A DNA stretch of 64,000 nt from an uncultured Winogradskyella sp. (GTDB lineage Bacteria > Bacteroidota > Bacteroidia > Flavobacteriales > Flavobacteriaceae). This document shows, piece by piece, positions 1 to 9,827 of the stretch; positions within the stretch are counted from its first letter, which is position 1; each line of letters starts with the position of its first letter. The stretch is from the NCBI RefSeq assembly GCF_947498345.1, contig NZ_CANMJY010000001.1:124001-188000 (forward strand), in the 5' to 3' direction. A program made the position numbers and the translations under genes. Under the pieces are notes generated by a model. The model saw nothing but the letters and a program-made list of their open reading frames with translations. It was not told where the DNA came from and made no database searches.

Positions 1-2
1 TT

Positions 3-89
3 TGCCATATGGAAAAAGCACCTAATAATATCGTGAGTGAAATAAAAGTCAAAGGCTATTATATCATAGAGATGGAATATTGTAATTAA
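3..89 (+). CDS. C-terminal fragment of an unidentified CDS truncated by the window start
   Basis: Frame 3 is open from the window edge to TAA at 87-89 (..CHMEKAPNNIVSEIKVKGYYIIEMEYCN*). Confidence 0.4.
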   Translation, partial: CHMEKAPNNIVSEIKVKGYYIIEMEYCN

Positions 90-104
90 TTTAATTAGGA
101 TTGC

Positions 105-143
105 TAACTTTGCCTATCATCAAGCAAATTTTGATGATAGGCA
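105..143 (+). promoter_or_regulatory. TAACTTTG -7 box (105-112) followed by a perfect inverted repeat TGCCTATCATCAA-N7-TTGATGATAGGCA (111-143), candidate MarR operator
   Basis: Direct reading; lies 8 nt upstream of the marR-type ATG. Confidence 0.6.
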
Positions 144-150
144 TTTTAAT

Positions 151-753
151 ATGAGTGATTTTAATCCAAAATACCAAATTAATAATCTAAGTAGTAAAAT
201 TGTTGCTGGCTTAGAACGTATTTCTGAGGCATACAAAGTGTTATTATGGGAAAAAGCTAAGCTACTAGGTTTGAGTCCTATTCAAATTCAGATTTTGATA
301 TTTACAAGCTATCATGACATTACTCTTTGTAACGTAAGTCATTTAGCTAAAGAGTTTAATATTACTAAACCGACTGTAAGTGATGCTGTTCGTGTTTTAT
401 TAAAAAAAGAATTAGTTGCCAAGGTATTTCCCAGCAATGATAGTAGAAGTTATGCTATACAGCTGACCAAATCAGGTCAGGATATAGTAAAAAATACTGA
501 ACATTTTGCTCAACCTATAAAACAGCAGGTAGATATACTTGACGCAAGTCAAAAAGAAGACCTATTTAAATCTATTACTCAACTTATCTATAAACTTAAT
601 CAAGTTGATGTGCTATCAGTTCAAAGAACTTGTTTAAACTGTAGATTCTACGAAAAGGATGGCAAAGATTCTTTTTGTAACTTATTAGAGACCAAGCTAA
701 AGACCTCAGATATTAGAATAGATTGTGAAGAATTTCAATTAAAAAACACATAA
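151..753 (+). CDS. MarR-family transcriptional regulator with C-terminal Cys motif
   Basis: wHTH region (LAKEFNITKPTVSDAVRVLLKKELV); C-terminal CX2CX11CX15C. Confidence 0.85.
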   Translation: MSDFNPKYQINNLSSKIVAGLERISEAYKVLLWEKAKLLGLSPIQIQILIFTSYHDITLCNVSHLAKEFNITKPTVSDAVRVLLKKELVAKVFPSNDSRSYAIQLTKSGQDIVKNTEHFAQPIKQQVDILDASQKEDLFKSITQLIYKLNQVDVLSVQRTCLNCRFYEKDGKDSFCNLLETKLKTSDIRIDCEEFQLKNT

Positions 754-754
754 A

Positions 755-1183
755 ATGAGCCATTCCATTTACTTCAATTTTATAATTAAGAGTGATAGAG
801 AAACTGTTTATAAAGCGGTTTCTCAGCCAGAGTACTTAGTCAATTGGTGGCCTTTAAAATGTTCTGGTATTCCAAAAAAAGGTGAGCTATATAACTTTAA
901 TTTTACAGATACCTATGATTGGTATGCTGAAGTTAAAAGTTGCGAGCAAAATGACCACATTTCTTATAAAATGATAAAATCTGATGCTGACTGGAACCCA
1001 ACTACCTTAGGGTTTAAGCTAAAGAAAAAAGAAAAAGGTACTTGCCTTAATTTTTTTCATAAAGATTGGCCAGAACTCAATAATCATTTTAAACATTCAT
1101 CATTTTGCTGGGCAATGCTATTAAAAGGCTTAAAGGATTATTTAGAAAAGGGAATTATTGTTCCTTTTGAAGATAGGGAATAA
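755..1183 (+). CDS. SRPBCC/AHSA1-like domain protein
   Basis: SRPBCC-like N-terminus (SDRETVYKAVSQPEYLVNWWP); starts 1 nt after the MarR stop. Confidence 0.75.
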   Translation: MSHSIYFNFIIKSDRETVYKAVSQPEYLVNWWPLKCSGIPKKGELYNFNFTDTYDWYAEVKSCEQNDHISYKMIKSDADWNPTTLGFKLKKKEKGTCLNFFHKDWPELNNHFKHSSFCWAMLLKGLKDYLEKGIIVPFEDRE

Positions 1184-1190
1184 AAGATGC

Positions 1191-2684
1191 TTACACTTTA
1201 GAGCTTAAAGACTTAAAGAACACGTAACCAAAGCCTATGAACAACATTAAATGAAATGGAAATAATCCAAAATCACCTCCTTGATCTCCAACAACAAAAG
1301 CGCTATACATTCCAAATCCAAAGTAAGACATTAAAATACCTTCCAAAACTACATTTCTAGATAGTTTTTTTCTTAGATATTTATTGTTTTTCCAGTTGTC
1401 TTTAAATTTTCTGATATTAAACTTTGGTGTGCGTACAAATTCGCTTTTTTTACCGATATGGCCTTCAATAACTGCTATTGAGTTATGAAGAGAAAAACCC
1501 ATGGCAATAGAGAAAAAAGTAAAAAACATACCAATATACCCGAAGAATCGTTTAAAGCCACTTCCATAAATATTTTTGTACATAAACCAATAGCATACAA
1601 AGAATATGATTGTACTCATTACAAAGAAACTCATCACATAAAAATAGTTACGTAAATGTGCGTATTCATTTTTAATGTACAGCATCGGAATACTTAAAAC
1701 TGCAACAATAAAAATGCTTAAAAACATTGAACTGTTTAAAAGGTGCAGCAATCCATGGATCTTAGTCTTTGCAGAAATGTTTTTAGATTTAATAACGCGC
1801 CAAAGCATTTTTCTAAAGTTTTCTGCCCCACCTTTATTCCATCTAAATTGTTGTGAGCGTACAGCACTAATAACTATAGGTAATTCTGCAGGGGTCTCTA
1901 CATCTTCTAAGTATTTAAATTCCCAGTTTTTTAGCTGAGCCCTGTAACTTAAATCGAGGTCTTCGGTTAGTGTATCTCCTTCCCAATTACCAGCATCTAT
2001 AATGCAATCTTTTCTCCAAACACCTGCAGTGCCATTAAAATTGATAAAGTGACCTTTACTATTTCTACCCACTTGCTCTAGTGTAAAATGTGCATCTAAT
2101 GCAAAAGCCTGAATTTTTGTAAGTATAGAGTAATTTCTATTAATATGCCCCCATCGTGTTTGTACAACTCCAATTTTTTTATTTTTAAAATATGGGATAG
2201 TACGTTTTAACCAGTTTGGTTGCGGTAGAAAGTCAGCGTCAAAAATGGCAATATATTCTCCTTTTGCAATAACCAATCCTTCTTTTAATGCTCCGGCTTT
2301 AAAGCCTTTACGGTCGGTTCTGGTAATATGTTTTATATCTAAACCTTTAGCAGCTAATTTTTCTATATGAGTTTTTGTAGTATGTACAGTTTCGTCTGTA
2401 GAATCATCTAGTACCTGAATTTCTAACTTATGCTTTGGATATTCTATAAGCGCAATATTATCTAATAAGCGCTCCATAACATACATTTCATTATAGACAG
2501 GAAGTTGAATCGTTACATAAGGGACTTCATCAGAGTTTGATAAATCGAAGGTTTCACAATGCTTACGTTTTTTGCGTGATGAGAGGTAATTATATAATAA
2601 ATTCAATTGCGCCAATGCATACATAAATATAAGCACAATGGCGATAGTATAAATGATGATTATGAAATATTGTAAGTATATCAC
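1191..2684 (-). CDS. Membrane glycosyltransferase family 2 (cellulose synthase-like)
   Basis: DDSTDET, DADFLP, TEDLDLSYRA, QQFRWNKG motifs; C-terminal TM helices. Confidence 0.9.
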   Translation of the reverse strand: MIYLQYFIIIIYTIAIVLIFMYALAQLNLLYNYLSSRKKRKHCETFDLSNSDEVPYVTIQLPVYNEMYVMERLLDNIALIEYPKHKLEIQVLDDSTDETVHTTKTHIEKLAAKGLDIKHITRTDRKGFKAGALKEGLVIAKGEYIAIFDADFLPQPNWLKRTIPYFKNKKIGVVQTRWGHINRNYSILTKIQAFALDAHFTLEQVGRNSKGHFINFNGTAGVWRKDCIIDAGNWEGDTLTEDLDLSYRAQLKNWEFKYLEDVETPAELPIVISAVRSQQFRWNKGGAENFRKMLWRVIKSKNISAKTKIHGLLHLLNSSMFLSIFIVAVLSIPMLYIKNEYAHLRNYFYVMSFFVMSTIIFFVCYWFMYKNIYGSGFKRFFGYIGMFFTFFSIAMGFSLHNSIAVIEGHIGKKSEFVRTPKFNIRKFKDNWKNNKYLRKKLSRNVVLEGILMSYFGFGMYSAFVVGDQGGDFGLFPFHLMLFIGFGYVFFKSLSSKV

Positions 2685-3370
2685 TTAAAACTGTATTTAA
2701 AAATCCATGTTAGGATTTTAACGCCTGCAAAGATAGCTCCTTTTATGGTTCCTGAAACTTTTGAGACACCAATTCTGTTTCTGTAGTTTACGGGAATCTC
2801 TCTATAACTTAGCTTTTGTTTTAATGCTTTTAACTGCATTTCTACGGTCCAGCCATAGGTTTTATCTTCCATTTTTAAGTCTAAAAGCTTATTATATTTT
2901 ATAGCTCTAAAAGGACCTAAGTCTGTAAATGTTGATTTAAAAAATAGCTTCATCAATGTGGTGGCTAGCCAGTTGCCAAAAATTTGAGGCGCAGTCATGG
3001 AACCATCTTCTCGTAATGCTTTAGTTCTTGCTCCAACCACAAAATCGATGTTTTCTTCAATAATAGGTTGAACAATTTTTGTTAACTCTTCAGGGTAATC
3101 ACTATAATCTCCGTCTAAAAACACAACAATGTCTGGTCGTTTTTCTTGCTTTGCTACATAGGCCATACCTTTTAAGCATGCATAACCATAGCCTTTTTGA
3201 TGCTCTGTCAAAACAGTTGCTCCCGCTTTTTTAGCATTGGCTTCAGTGTTGTCCGTAGAGTTATTACTTACTACAATGATTTCATCAACAATTTCAGGGA
3301 TGTCTTTTATGACTTTAGAAATGGACTCTTCCTCGTTAAAGGCGGGAATGATAACTACGATTTTAGTCAT
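2681..3370 (-). CDS. Glycosyltransferase family 2, dolichyl-phosphate mannose synthase-like
   Basis: IPAFNEEESI, DGDYSDYPEE motifs. Confidence 0.9.
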   Translation of the reverse strand: MTKIVVIIPAFNEEESISKVIKDIPEIVDEIIVVSNNSTDNTEANAKKAGATVLTEHQKGYGYACLKGMAYVAKQEKRPDIVVFLDGDYSDYPEELTKIVQPIIEENIDFVVGARTKALREDGSMTAPQIFGNWLATTLMKLFFKSTFTDLGPFRAIKYNKLLDLKMEDKTYGWTVEMQLKALKQKLSYREIPVNYRNRIGVSKVSGTIKGAIFAGVKILTWIFKYSFK

Positions 3371-4200
3371 TAACTTTTTAGATCAGATAATTTGTTTTCT
3401 TTTTTGAATGATTTTAAATCCGTCCACTCCTTGATTCGTTCACCCTTAGAATATTTTACAGCTGAGGTCAATTTTTCATTTTTATACATTAAACAATAAC
3501 CATTTTTTTGATTATTACTTAATTGGCATTTATAATTGATTTTTTCATTATCGTCATAAAACAACCACCAATTTTGTTTTTTACCATTTACAAAATGACC
3601 TTCTGACGTCTTTTTACCATTTGCGCTGTAAAAATGCCAATAGCCGTTGGATTTTCCAAGCTTAAATTCACCATCTTTTTCTAATTGTCCGGTTGAATGG
3701 TGAAATTTCCAATAGCCATCTTCTTTTCCGTTTTTAAAAAGCCCTTCCTTTGCGAGTTTTCCATTTGTATGAAATGACTTCCAAAAATTTGTTTTTAAGC
3801 CATTTAAATAAAGACCCTCTTCTTTAAGTTGTTTGTTCTGGTGATAGAATTTCCAATGGTCAAGGCGTTTATCATTTTTAAAATTTCCTTCTGCTACAAG
3901 TATATTAGCTTTATAAATTTTCCAATAGTCAGTTTTTAGGCCGTTTTTAAAATGTCCTTCTTTTTCTAGATGCCCTTTAGTATCGTAAAATTTCCAATAC
4001 CCATTTTTCTTACCATTTTTAAAATGACCTTCTTTGGCAAGTTTCCTATTCTTATGGTAAAATTTCCAATAATAAATTTTTTTATCATTTTCAATCCAGC
4101 CTTCAGAATTCATTTTACCATTCTCATACGGGTTTTTTTGATAAAGTTTTTGCCCATGTATAAATGAGGAAATAAAAAAGGCAATAATAATTAGTCGCAT
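3370..4200 (-). CDS. MORN/YwqK-type repeat protein
   Basis: Repeated unit of about 23 aa, (E)GHFKNGKKxGYWKFY; N-terminal signal peptide. Confidence 0.8.
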   Translation of the reverse strand: MRLIIIAFFISSFIHGQKLYQKNPYENGKMNSEGWIENDKKIYYWKFYHKNRKLAKEGHFKNGKKNGYWKFYDTKGHLEKEGHFKNGLKTDYWKIYKANILVAEGNFKNDKRLDHWKFYHQNKQLKEEGLYLNGLKTNFWKSFHTNGKLAKEGLFKNGKEDGYWKFHHSTGQLEKDGEFKLGKSNGYWHFYSANGKKTSEGHFVNGKKQNWWLFYDDNEKINYKCQLSNNQKNGYCLMYKNEKLTSAVKYSKGERIKEWTDLKSFKKENKLSDLKS

Positions 4201-4315
4201 TATTTTTGATTTACAAATTTCATTAGGCCATCGTTGTTATGTAATAGAACCTCTGTCGGATTAATTCATACTTCCATACAAAGAGTCTTTATTTTTAATA
4301 CTATTTGAGGTCAAT
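4200..4315 (-). pseudogene. Decayed remnant of the 3' end of a second polyferredoxin gene
   Basis: Minus-strand reading PQIVLKIKTLCMEV*INPTEVLLHNNDGLMKFVNQK* aligns without gaps to the C-terminus of the 5915-7540 product (PRGVLKLENDSMKGRINPTEVLLGNDVDLMTLVNEK*). Confidence 0.75.
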
Positions 4316-4444
4316 CAATGTATGAGATACCACGCTAAAAAGTAGATGTCATATAATATTTAAGCTATTTATTGAGTGTTTAATAGAGACTTTAGAAGAC
4401 CTTTTTTTATATCGAAGATTAATCTAACTCCTTATTTAGACAAT

Positions 4445-5881
4445 TTAATTACTTAATGATCGCTTTAATTGTTTAATGGTTTTTTCGAAAATTGGCAATT
4501 CAATACCAACTATGAATCTGAGGCGTTGATATCTAATTTCTGAAAGGACACCTTCAATATCTGGATTTAGTACGCTTATATTCTGTGAATCATCTTGAGG
4601 TATGTTTACGCGACTGGAGGCATAGGTGCCACCAAGAACAATACTTCCCCAACTAATGTTGAAGTCTGTCCCAATCCCAAAATGCCAAAAATCATTAAAG
4701 ATATTTATGTTTGCTTGGTCAGAAACAAATTCATTAATGATTGATACACTCTTCTCATGAGCATTGAAATCGGATGAAAAACTGAGAAGTAATCTCAATC
4801 TCTCATTTATATGTATTTCAGCTCCAACTCCAAAATTAAAGACGGACTTGTATTGCTCATTAAAGTGTGTTTGTGCTAGTTTGTCGTTAATGAATTGCTC
4901 TGATAAACTTAAACGCTCATATTCCCCTAAAGCTAAAAACCACTGTAGTTTACCAAATAACTTGTGCTTTCCAAGTGTATATTCTATACCTCCTTCTATC
5001 CCAAATGCAGTTTTTCTTTTATTTTCAATATCATCATCTGATAGTTGCGTAATTTCCCCTGAATCATTGATGGATCCACTGAAAAAGCCTTGTGTTGATA
5101 TTTCTGCCTTTTTTATAACAGCAATATGTGGAAGTGTAATTGTGGTGCCTATTTTTAAGTTCTCGTTGACCCAGGTAGCCCCTAATTTGAAGAACAATCC
5201 ATAGGTCTGTTGCTTAAACCTTATTTTTTCTGTACCAACAAGGACGTCATCATTAGACTGTAACCCAGAGAATAAAAAATCACCAGAGCTTCTTAAATTA
5301 TAGATACTCAAAAAAGCCGAAGCTCCAATAGACCAGTTTTTACTAGGCTGATGCGCCCAAGTAAGGCCAATCCATTCTTCGGTTAATTTATCACTAATAT
5401 CTAGATCTAAGGCTACTTGTTCGAAGCCTTCAATATCCGACGTTACATCTGAATCTAAAACTCCGGTACTGAATGATAAATTTAAATCACTTCTATGTCT
5501 AGATAAAAAGGAATAGGCAAAACTATGATTGGGAAGAGACTTAAACTTAAAATTTCCTACAACAATACTTGGAAGTCCCCTAAATTGTGAAGATGAAGCA
5601 CTTCTATCGCCTCCAAATACATATTTGTAATCAAAATTGTTTAATTCATAGGCCTTGACATTAATTAAAAAATTATATTGTGTATTAAATACCAAAGATG
5701 AGGGGTTGTAATAGGTAATCGCCAAATCAGATACTCCAGCAATAACATTACCAGACAAAAGGGAAGATTGATTACCGTATTGTTCAAAATTGTAGTTGCC
5801 TTCTTGTGCATTAATATTGTGGCTGTACAATATCAAAAGGCCAGTCGATATGAAAGTAAGCAGATTACTAATCTTAAACAT
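4445..5881 (-). CDS. Outer-membrane beta-barrel protein, OMPP1/FadL/PorV-like
   Basis: Signal peptide, NPSSL motif, repeated amphipathic beta strands. Confidence 0.6.
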   Translation of the reverse strand: MFKISNLLTFISTGLLILYSHNINAQEGNYNFEQYGNQSSLLSGNVIAGVSDLAITYYNPSSLVFNTQYNFLINVKAYELNNFDYKYVFGGDRSASSSQFRGLPSIVVGNFKFKSLPNHSFAYSFLSRHRSDLNLSFSTGVLDSDVTSDIEGFEQVALDLDISDKLTEEWIGLTWAHQPSKNWSIGASAFLSIYNLRSSGDFLFSGLQSNDDVLVGTEKIRFKQQTYGLFFKLGATWVNENLKIGTTITLPHIAVIKKAEISTQGFFSGSINDSGEITQLSDDDIENKRKTAFGIEGGIEYTLGKHKLFGKLQWFLALGEYERLSLSEQFINDKLAQTHFNEQYKSVFNFGVGAEIHINERLRLLLSFSSDFNAHEKSVSIINEFVSDQANINIFNDFWHFGIGTDFNISWGSIVLGGTYASSRVNIPQDDSQNISVLNPDIEGVLSEIRYQRLRFIVGIELPIFEKTIKQLKRSLSN

Positions 5882-5914
5882 CTACAAAAATGTTAGTTTA
5901 AGAAAACAATTTAG

Positions 5915-7540
5915 TTATTTTTCATTAACTAATGTCATTAAATCTACATCGTTACCTAGTAAAACCTCAGTCGGATTAATTCGCCCTTTCATACTATCAT
6001 TTTCTAATTTTAATACACCTCTTGGACAAACAGCAGAACAAATACCACAACCTACGCAGCTAGAACGTACAATGTTTTCACCTTTTTGAGCATAGTGCCT
6101 TACATCGATTCCCATTTCACAGCTGTTAGAACAGTTACCACAAGAAATACATTGTCCGCCATTAGTTGTAATTCTGAATTTTGAGAATAGACGTTGTTGA
6201 AATCCTAAGATCGCTGCCATAGGACAACCAAATCGGCACCATGCACGACTACCTAAAATTGGATAAAAACCAGTTCCTATAACTCCAGAAAAGATTGAGC
6301 CGATATAAAATCCATAGGCAGATTTTAATTTGTATGATTTTATAAAGAATATTTCTTCCGTTGAACCAGTATAAAACAAAATTACTAATGCTGCTAGAAC
6401 AACAAAATATCCTATCGCTCCATATTTAGCATCTTTTCCTAGCTCATTTCTTTTAAAAACCATTACAGTTACAAATAAAACTGTTAGAAATATTCCAACA
6501 CTTACAAGGAAAGTTTCATTGCTTAACCAGTATTCAACAAATTTTTTGTCACCTTCAGGTCCAGTCCAAAAGCCACCAGCTTTTAAATAGGAACTGACAA
6601 CAGCAACAGTCATAATCACTGAAAAAACCAAAACCGTATGAATTAACCAGCGTTCAAGCTTCCAAGCAGATTGTTTCTTCGATGATAAATGTCTAAATGG
6701 GTCACCAACTGTTTCTGCCAAGCCACCGCAGCCACAAACCCAAGAGCAGTACCATCTTTTCCCATATTTGTAAGTTAAAAATGGTGAAATGACAAAGATT
6801 GAGAGTATACCAAATATTAAAAATGCTAACCCTATGTTTCCGGTAGTTAAGAACCCTTCAATTCTATATTGTTCAAAATTGTAATAACTAAGTGGCCACA
6901 TATTTTTTAAATCATAATAGGGTATACCACTATTTAATCTGTACATGAATTCTGGAATTAAAAAGGCAAAAGCTAATTGAAAAAACATTACAGAAACTGT
7001 ACGTATTTGTTGGTAACGATTATGTCTGTATTTTAAAATAAACTTATATCCAAAAGCTAGTATAGCGACTGTATATAGTGTACCATAAACAAACCATTGA
7101 CTTGCATTTCTTCCGCTTAATAGTTGGCTTAACGGATCAAAAAGGCTAATCAATCCAGTATTACTTCCATTAGCACCTTGACCTAACCCCAGATATTCAG
7201 CGAAAAAATATAAAACTATGTAAAATGCAGTTAAAATAACACCAAGAATCCAGCCCCAAACTCCTCTTGAAGAAATAGATTTAAACCATTGCCCATCATT
7301 TTTTATACCTTCTAATTTGTTTAAGTAAGCCTCTCTAGAATAGACAATAGTACCAATTACAATTAAGCCGAGAGATAGTGTTAAAAACAAGCCTTCATTC
7401 GGAAAATTAGTATTAAAAAGTGCCAAAGTCAATATAAATAAGCCAATGACTCCTATGACTAAGGCAACTTTCTGTTTTGTTGTTATATCTAAAGCATCAG
7501 GTCTTGCTAGAGACATACTATGATTTAATTTATTACTCAT
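5915..7540 (-). CDS. 4Fe-4S polyferredoxin-type membrane protein (NapH/NosR/CcoG-like)
   Basis: CISCGNCSNSCEMG and CVGCGICSAVCPRG clusters; CSWVCGCGG motif; multiple TM helices. Confidence 0.85.
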   Translation of the reverse strand: MSNKLNHSMSLARPDALDITTKQKVALVIGVIGLFILTLALFNTNFPNEGLFLTLSLGLIVIGTIVYSREAYLNKLEGIKNDGQWFKSISSRGVWGWILGVILTAFYIVLYFFAEYLGLGQGANGSNTGLISLFDPLSQLLSGRNASQWFVYGTLYTVAILAFGYKFILKYRHNRYQQIRTVSVMFFQLAFAFLIPEFMYRLNSGIPYYDLKNMWPLSYYNFEQYRIEGFLTTGNIGLAFLIFGILSIFVISPFLTYKYGKRWYCSWVCGCGGLAETVGDPFRHLSSKKQSAWKLERWLIHTVLVFSVIMTVAVVSSYLKAGGFWTGPEGDKKFVEYWLSNETFLVSVGIFLTVLFVTVMVFKRNELGKDAKYGAIGYFVVLAALVILFYTGSTEEIFFIKSYKLKSAYGFYIGSIFSGVIGTGFYPILGSRAWCRFGCPMAAILGFQQRLFSKFRITTNGGQCISCGNCSNSCEMGIDVRHYAQKGENIVRSSCVGCGICSAVCPRGVLKLENDSMKGRINPTEVLLGNDVDLMTLVNEK

Positions 7541-7542
7541 GG

Positions 7543-8847
7543 TTATGCGGTTTGTAATTGATTATTGTAGGCTGATAAAATGTCTTTTTCAAATCTCGAA
7601 TAAAATTCAGGGTCAAAATTAGCTTCAGAAAGATGGTTTATTACATAATCCACATCTTTTTTCTCAGTAAGCCATCTGTCGAAAGTTTCATGACGCATTC
7701 TAATTCCGAAGGTGTTAATGCCTAAAAATTCGTTGTTGTCTTTATGAAATGCTACTGTAATGCATTTGGTGTCATCGCTATGTATCCAGTGGAAATGTTG
7801 TTCATAGTCTTGTTTGCTTCGTTCACTAAATACCCAACCATAAGTTTGATATTCTATATCCATAAACTTTGCGGAATTAAACCAATGTCCGGGATTATAT
7901 TGTATACGATTACCACAGATGGTTTGTGCTAAAGTTTCACCCATCATTCTCCCAGTATACCAAACGGCTTCTATAGGTCTGCGATTTCCTATGGCTTCAT
8001 GCTGTTCTGCACAATCTCCAATAGCATAAACATCAGGTATATTAGTCTCGAGATAACGATTTACTTTTACACCTCTACCCGTTTCTATTTCAGAATTTTT
8101 TATAAAATCGATGTTAGGTGATACACCAGCAGTTAATCCAACAACATTACATAGTATTTCTTCGCCAGTTTCTTCAATAATGACAGACTTTACTTTTCCA
8201 TTTTCGTCAGATTTTATTTCCTTCAAATTTGTAGAAAGACGTAAATCGATATGATGATTTTTAATATGTCTATTAATCATGGCACTTTCACCTTCAGGCA
8301 AAACACCATTCCAAAAACTAGATTCACGAACTAAAAACGTAACAGGAATACTTCTACTGTTAAGCATTTCTGCTAATTCAATTCCTATTAGACCTCCACC
8401 AACAATCACAGCACGCTTACATACATCCTTATTGGGTGCATGCTTTTCTAGATTTTTTAAATCTTGTTTGTGGTACATGCCCATAACACCTTCTAAATCT
8501 TGTCCTGGCCATCCAAATTTGTTTGGCTTACTTCCCGTAGCAATAACAAGCTTATCATATTGTAGCGTGTCTCCTTCAGCAAAATGAAGTGTTTTAGATT
8601 TTGTTTCTACGGTCTTTACATAACCTTTTTTTAGATCGATACGATTTTTCTCCCAGAACCAATTTTCGTAAGGTTGCGTGTGCTCAAACTTCATATGTCC
8701 CATATAAACGTACATGAGAGCAGTACGCGAAAAGAAATAATCCGTTTCAGCAGAAACGATAGTAATTTTTTTATCGGAAAGTTTTCTGATATGCCTTGCT
8801 AAAGTAACTCCAGAAATACCATTACCAATGATGACAATATGCTCCAT
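7543..8847 (-). CDS. FAD-dependent pyridine nucleotide-disulfide-type oxidoreductase
   Basis: GNGISGVTLA, GGGLIGIELAE, YAIGDCAE motifs. Confidence 0.9.
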   Translation of the reverse strand: MEHIVIIGNGISGVTLARHIRKLSDKKITIVSAETDYFFSRTALMYVYMGHMKFEHTQPYENWFWEKNRIDLKKGYVKTVETKSKTLHFAEGDTLQYDKLVIATGSKPNKFGWPGQDLEGVMGMYHKQDLKNLEKHAPNKDVCKRAVIVGGGLIGIELAEMLNSRSIPVTFLVRESSFWNGVLPEGESAMINRHIKNHHIDLRLSTNLKEIKSDENGKVKSVIIEETGEEILCNVVGLTAGVSPNIDFIKNSEIETGRGVKVNRYLETNIPDVYAIGDCAEQHEAIGNRRPIEAVWYTGRMMGETLAQTICGNRIQYNPGHWFNSAKFMDIEYQTYGWVFSERSKQDYEQHFHWIHSDDTKCITVAFHKDNNEFLGINTFGIRMRHETFDRWLTEKKDVDYVINHLSEANFDPEFYSRFEKDILSAYNNQLQTA

Positions 8848-9052
8848 AAAATTCGATTGTTAGTTAGTGGTCTGTCGAACTTAAAGGTAAGAACTTAATC
8901 CTGATTTTCAATTTAGATAGATTTTAAATTAAAAATGATTTGTAAGGTTTTGGGTTGAATTAAGACGCTAAAAATCTTTTTTATCCAATGTAAGTTACCT
9001 AACATTTTATGCGACAGAAGAGCCATTACTTTGTAAAATAAAAATAGAAATC

Positions 9053-9763
9053 ATGAAAAAATACCTTTTGTATATAGCGTTATTATCTATTAGTGTAATA
9101 AGTGCTCAAGACATAGAAGTTTTCTTTTTAAAGACAAATACATTTTTAAAAACTCATGTTAAAGATGGAAAAGTTGACTATAAAGCTATACATAAAGATC
9201 AATCTGCTTTAGATGAAATATTAAAATTGGCTGAGAGTATTACGATTAATACTTCTAATGCGAAAAATTATCAGGCATTTTGGATTAACGCTTATAATAT
9301 TGCTACCATAAAAGGTATTATAGACAATTACCCAACAAAATCACCTTTAGATAACAAAGGGTTTTTTGATAAGACGACTTATAGTTTAGGCGGAAAAAAC
9401 ATAACCTTAAATGATATAGAAAATAAATTATTGAGAGCTAATTTTAAAGATGCACGCTTTCATTTTGTATTGGTTTGTGGTGCTGTTGGTTGCCCTCCGT
9501 TGATAAGTGAAGCTTATATGCCAAGTACTTTAGATACTCAATTAGAATCTCAAACAAAAAAAACTTTGAATGGTAACTTTTTAAAAGTCAATACAAAGAA
9601 GAAAAAAGTTGAAGTTTCTGAAATTATGAAATGGTACAAAGAAGATTTCACTAGAGATGGAATGACGGAAATTGACTTTATAAATAAATACAGAACAAAG
9701 CAAATTCCTGATAATTACAAGGTTAGTTATTTTTCATATAACTGGAGTTTAAATACACAATAA
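9053..9763 (+). CDS. DUF547 domain protein
   Basis: FWINAYNIATIKGI, RFHFVLVCGAVGCPPL motifs; signal peptide. Confidence 0.85.
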   Translation: MKKYLLYIALLSISVISAQDIEVFFLKTNTFLKTHVKDGKVDYKAIHKDQSALDEILKLAESITINTSNAKNYQAFWINAYNIATIKGIIDNYPTKSPLDNKGFFDKTTYSLGGKNITLNDIENKLLRANFKDARFHFVLVCGAVGCPPLISEAYMPSTLDTQLESQTKKTLNGNFLKVNTKKKKVEVSEIMKWYKEDFTRDGMTEIDFINKYRTKQIPDNYKVSYFSYNWSLNTQ

Positions 9764-9827
9764 TATTCCTGTTTTCATAGGAATCTCATAATTAACAAAT
9801 AACAACAAACAATCAAATAAAAAAGCA

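Noticed and set aside
3370-4200. YwqK/MORN protein as a toxin-antitoxin antitoxin
   Set aside because: No candidate toxin gene adjacent; repeats alone do not support it
4764-5204. 146-aa plus-strand ORF opposite the OMP gene
   Set aside because: Antisense shadow ORF with no recognisable motif; the minus-strand gene explains the region
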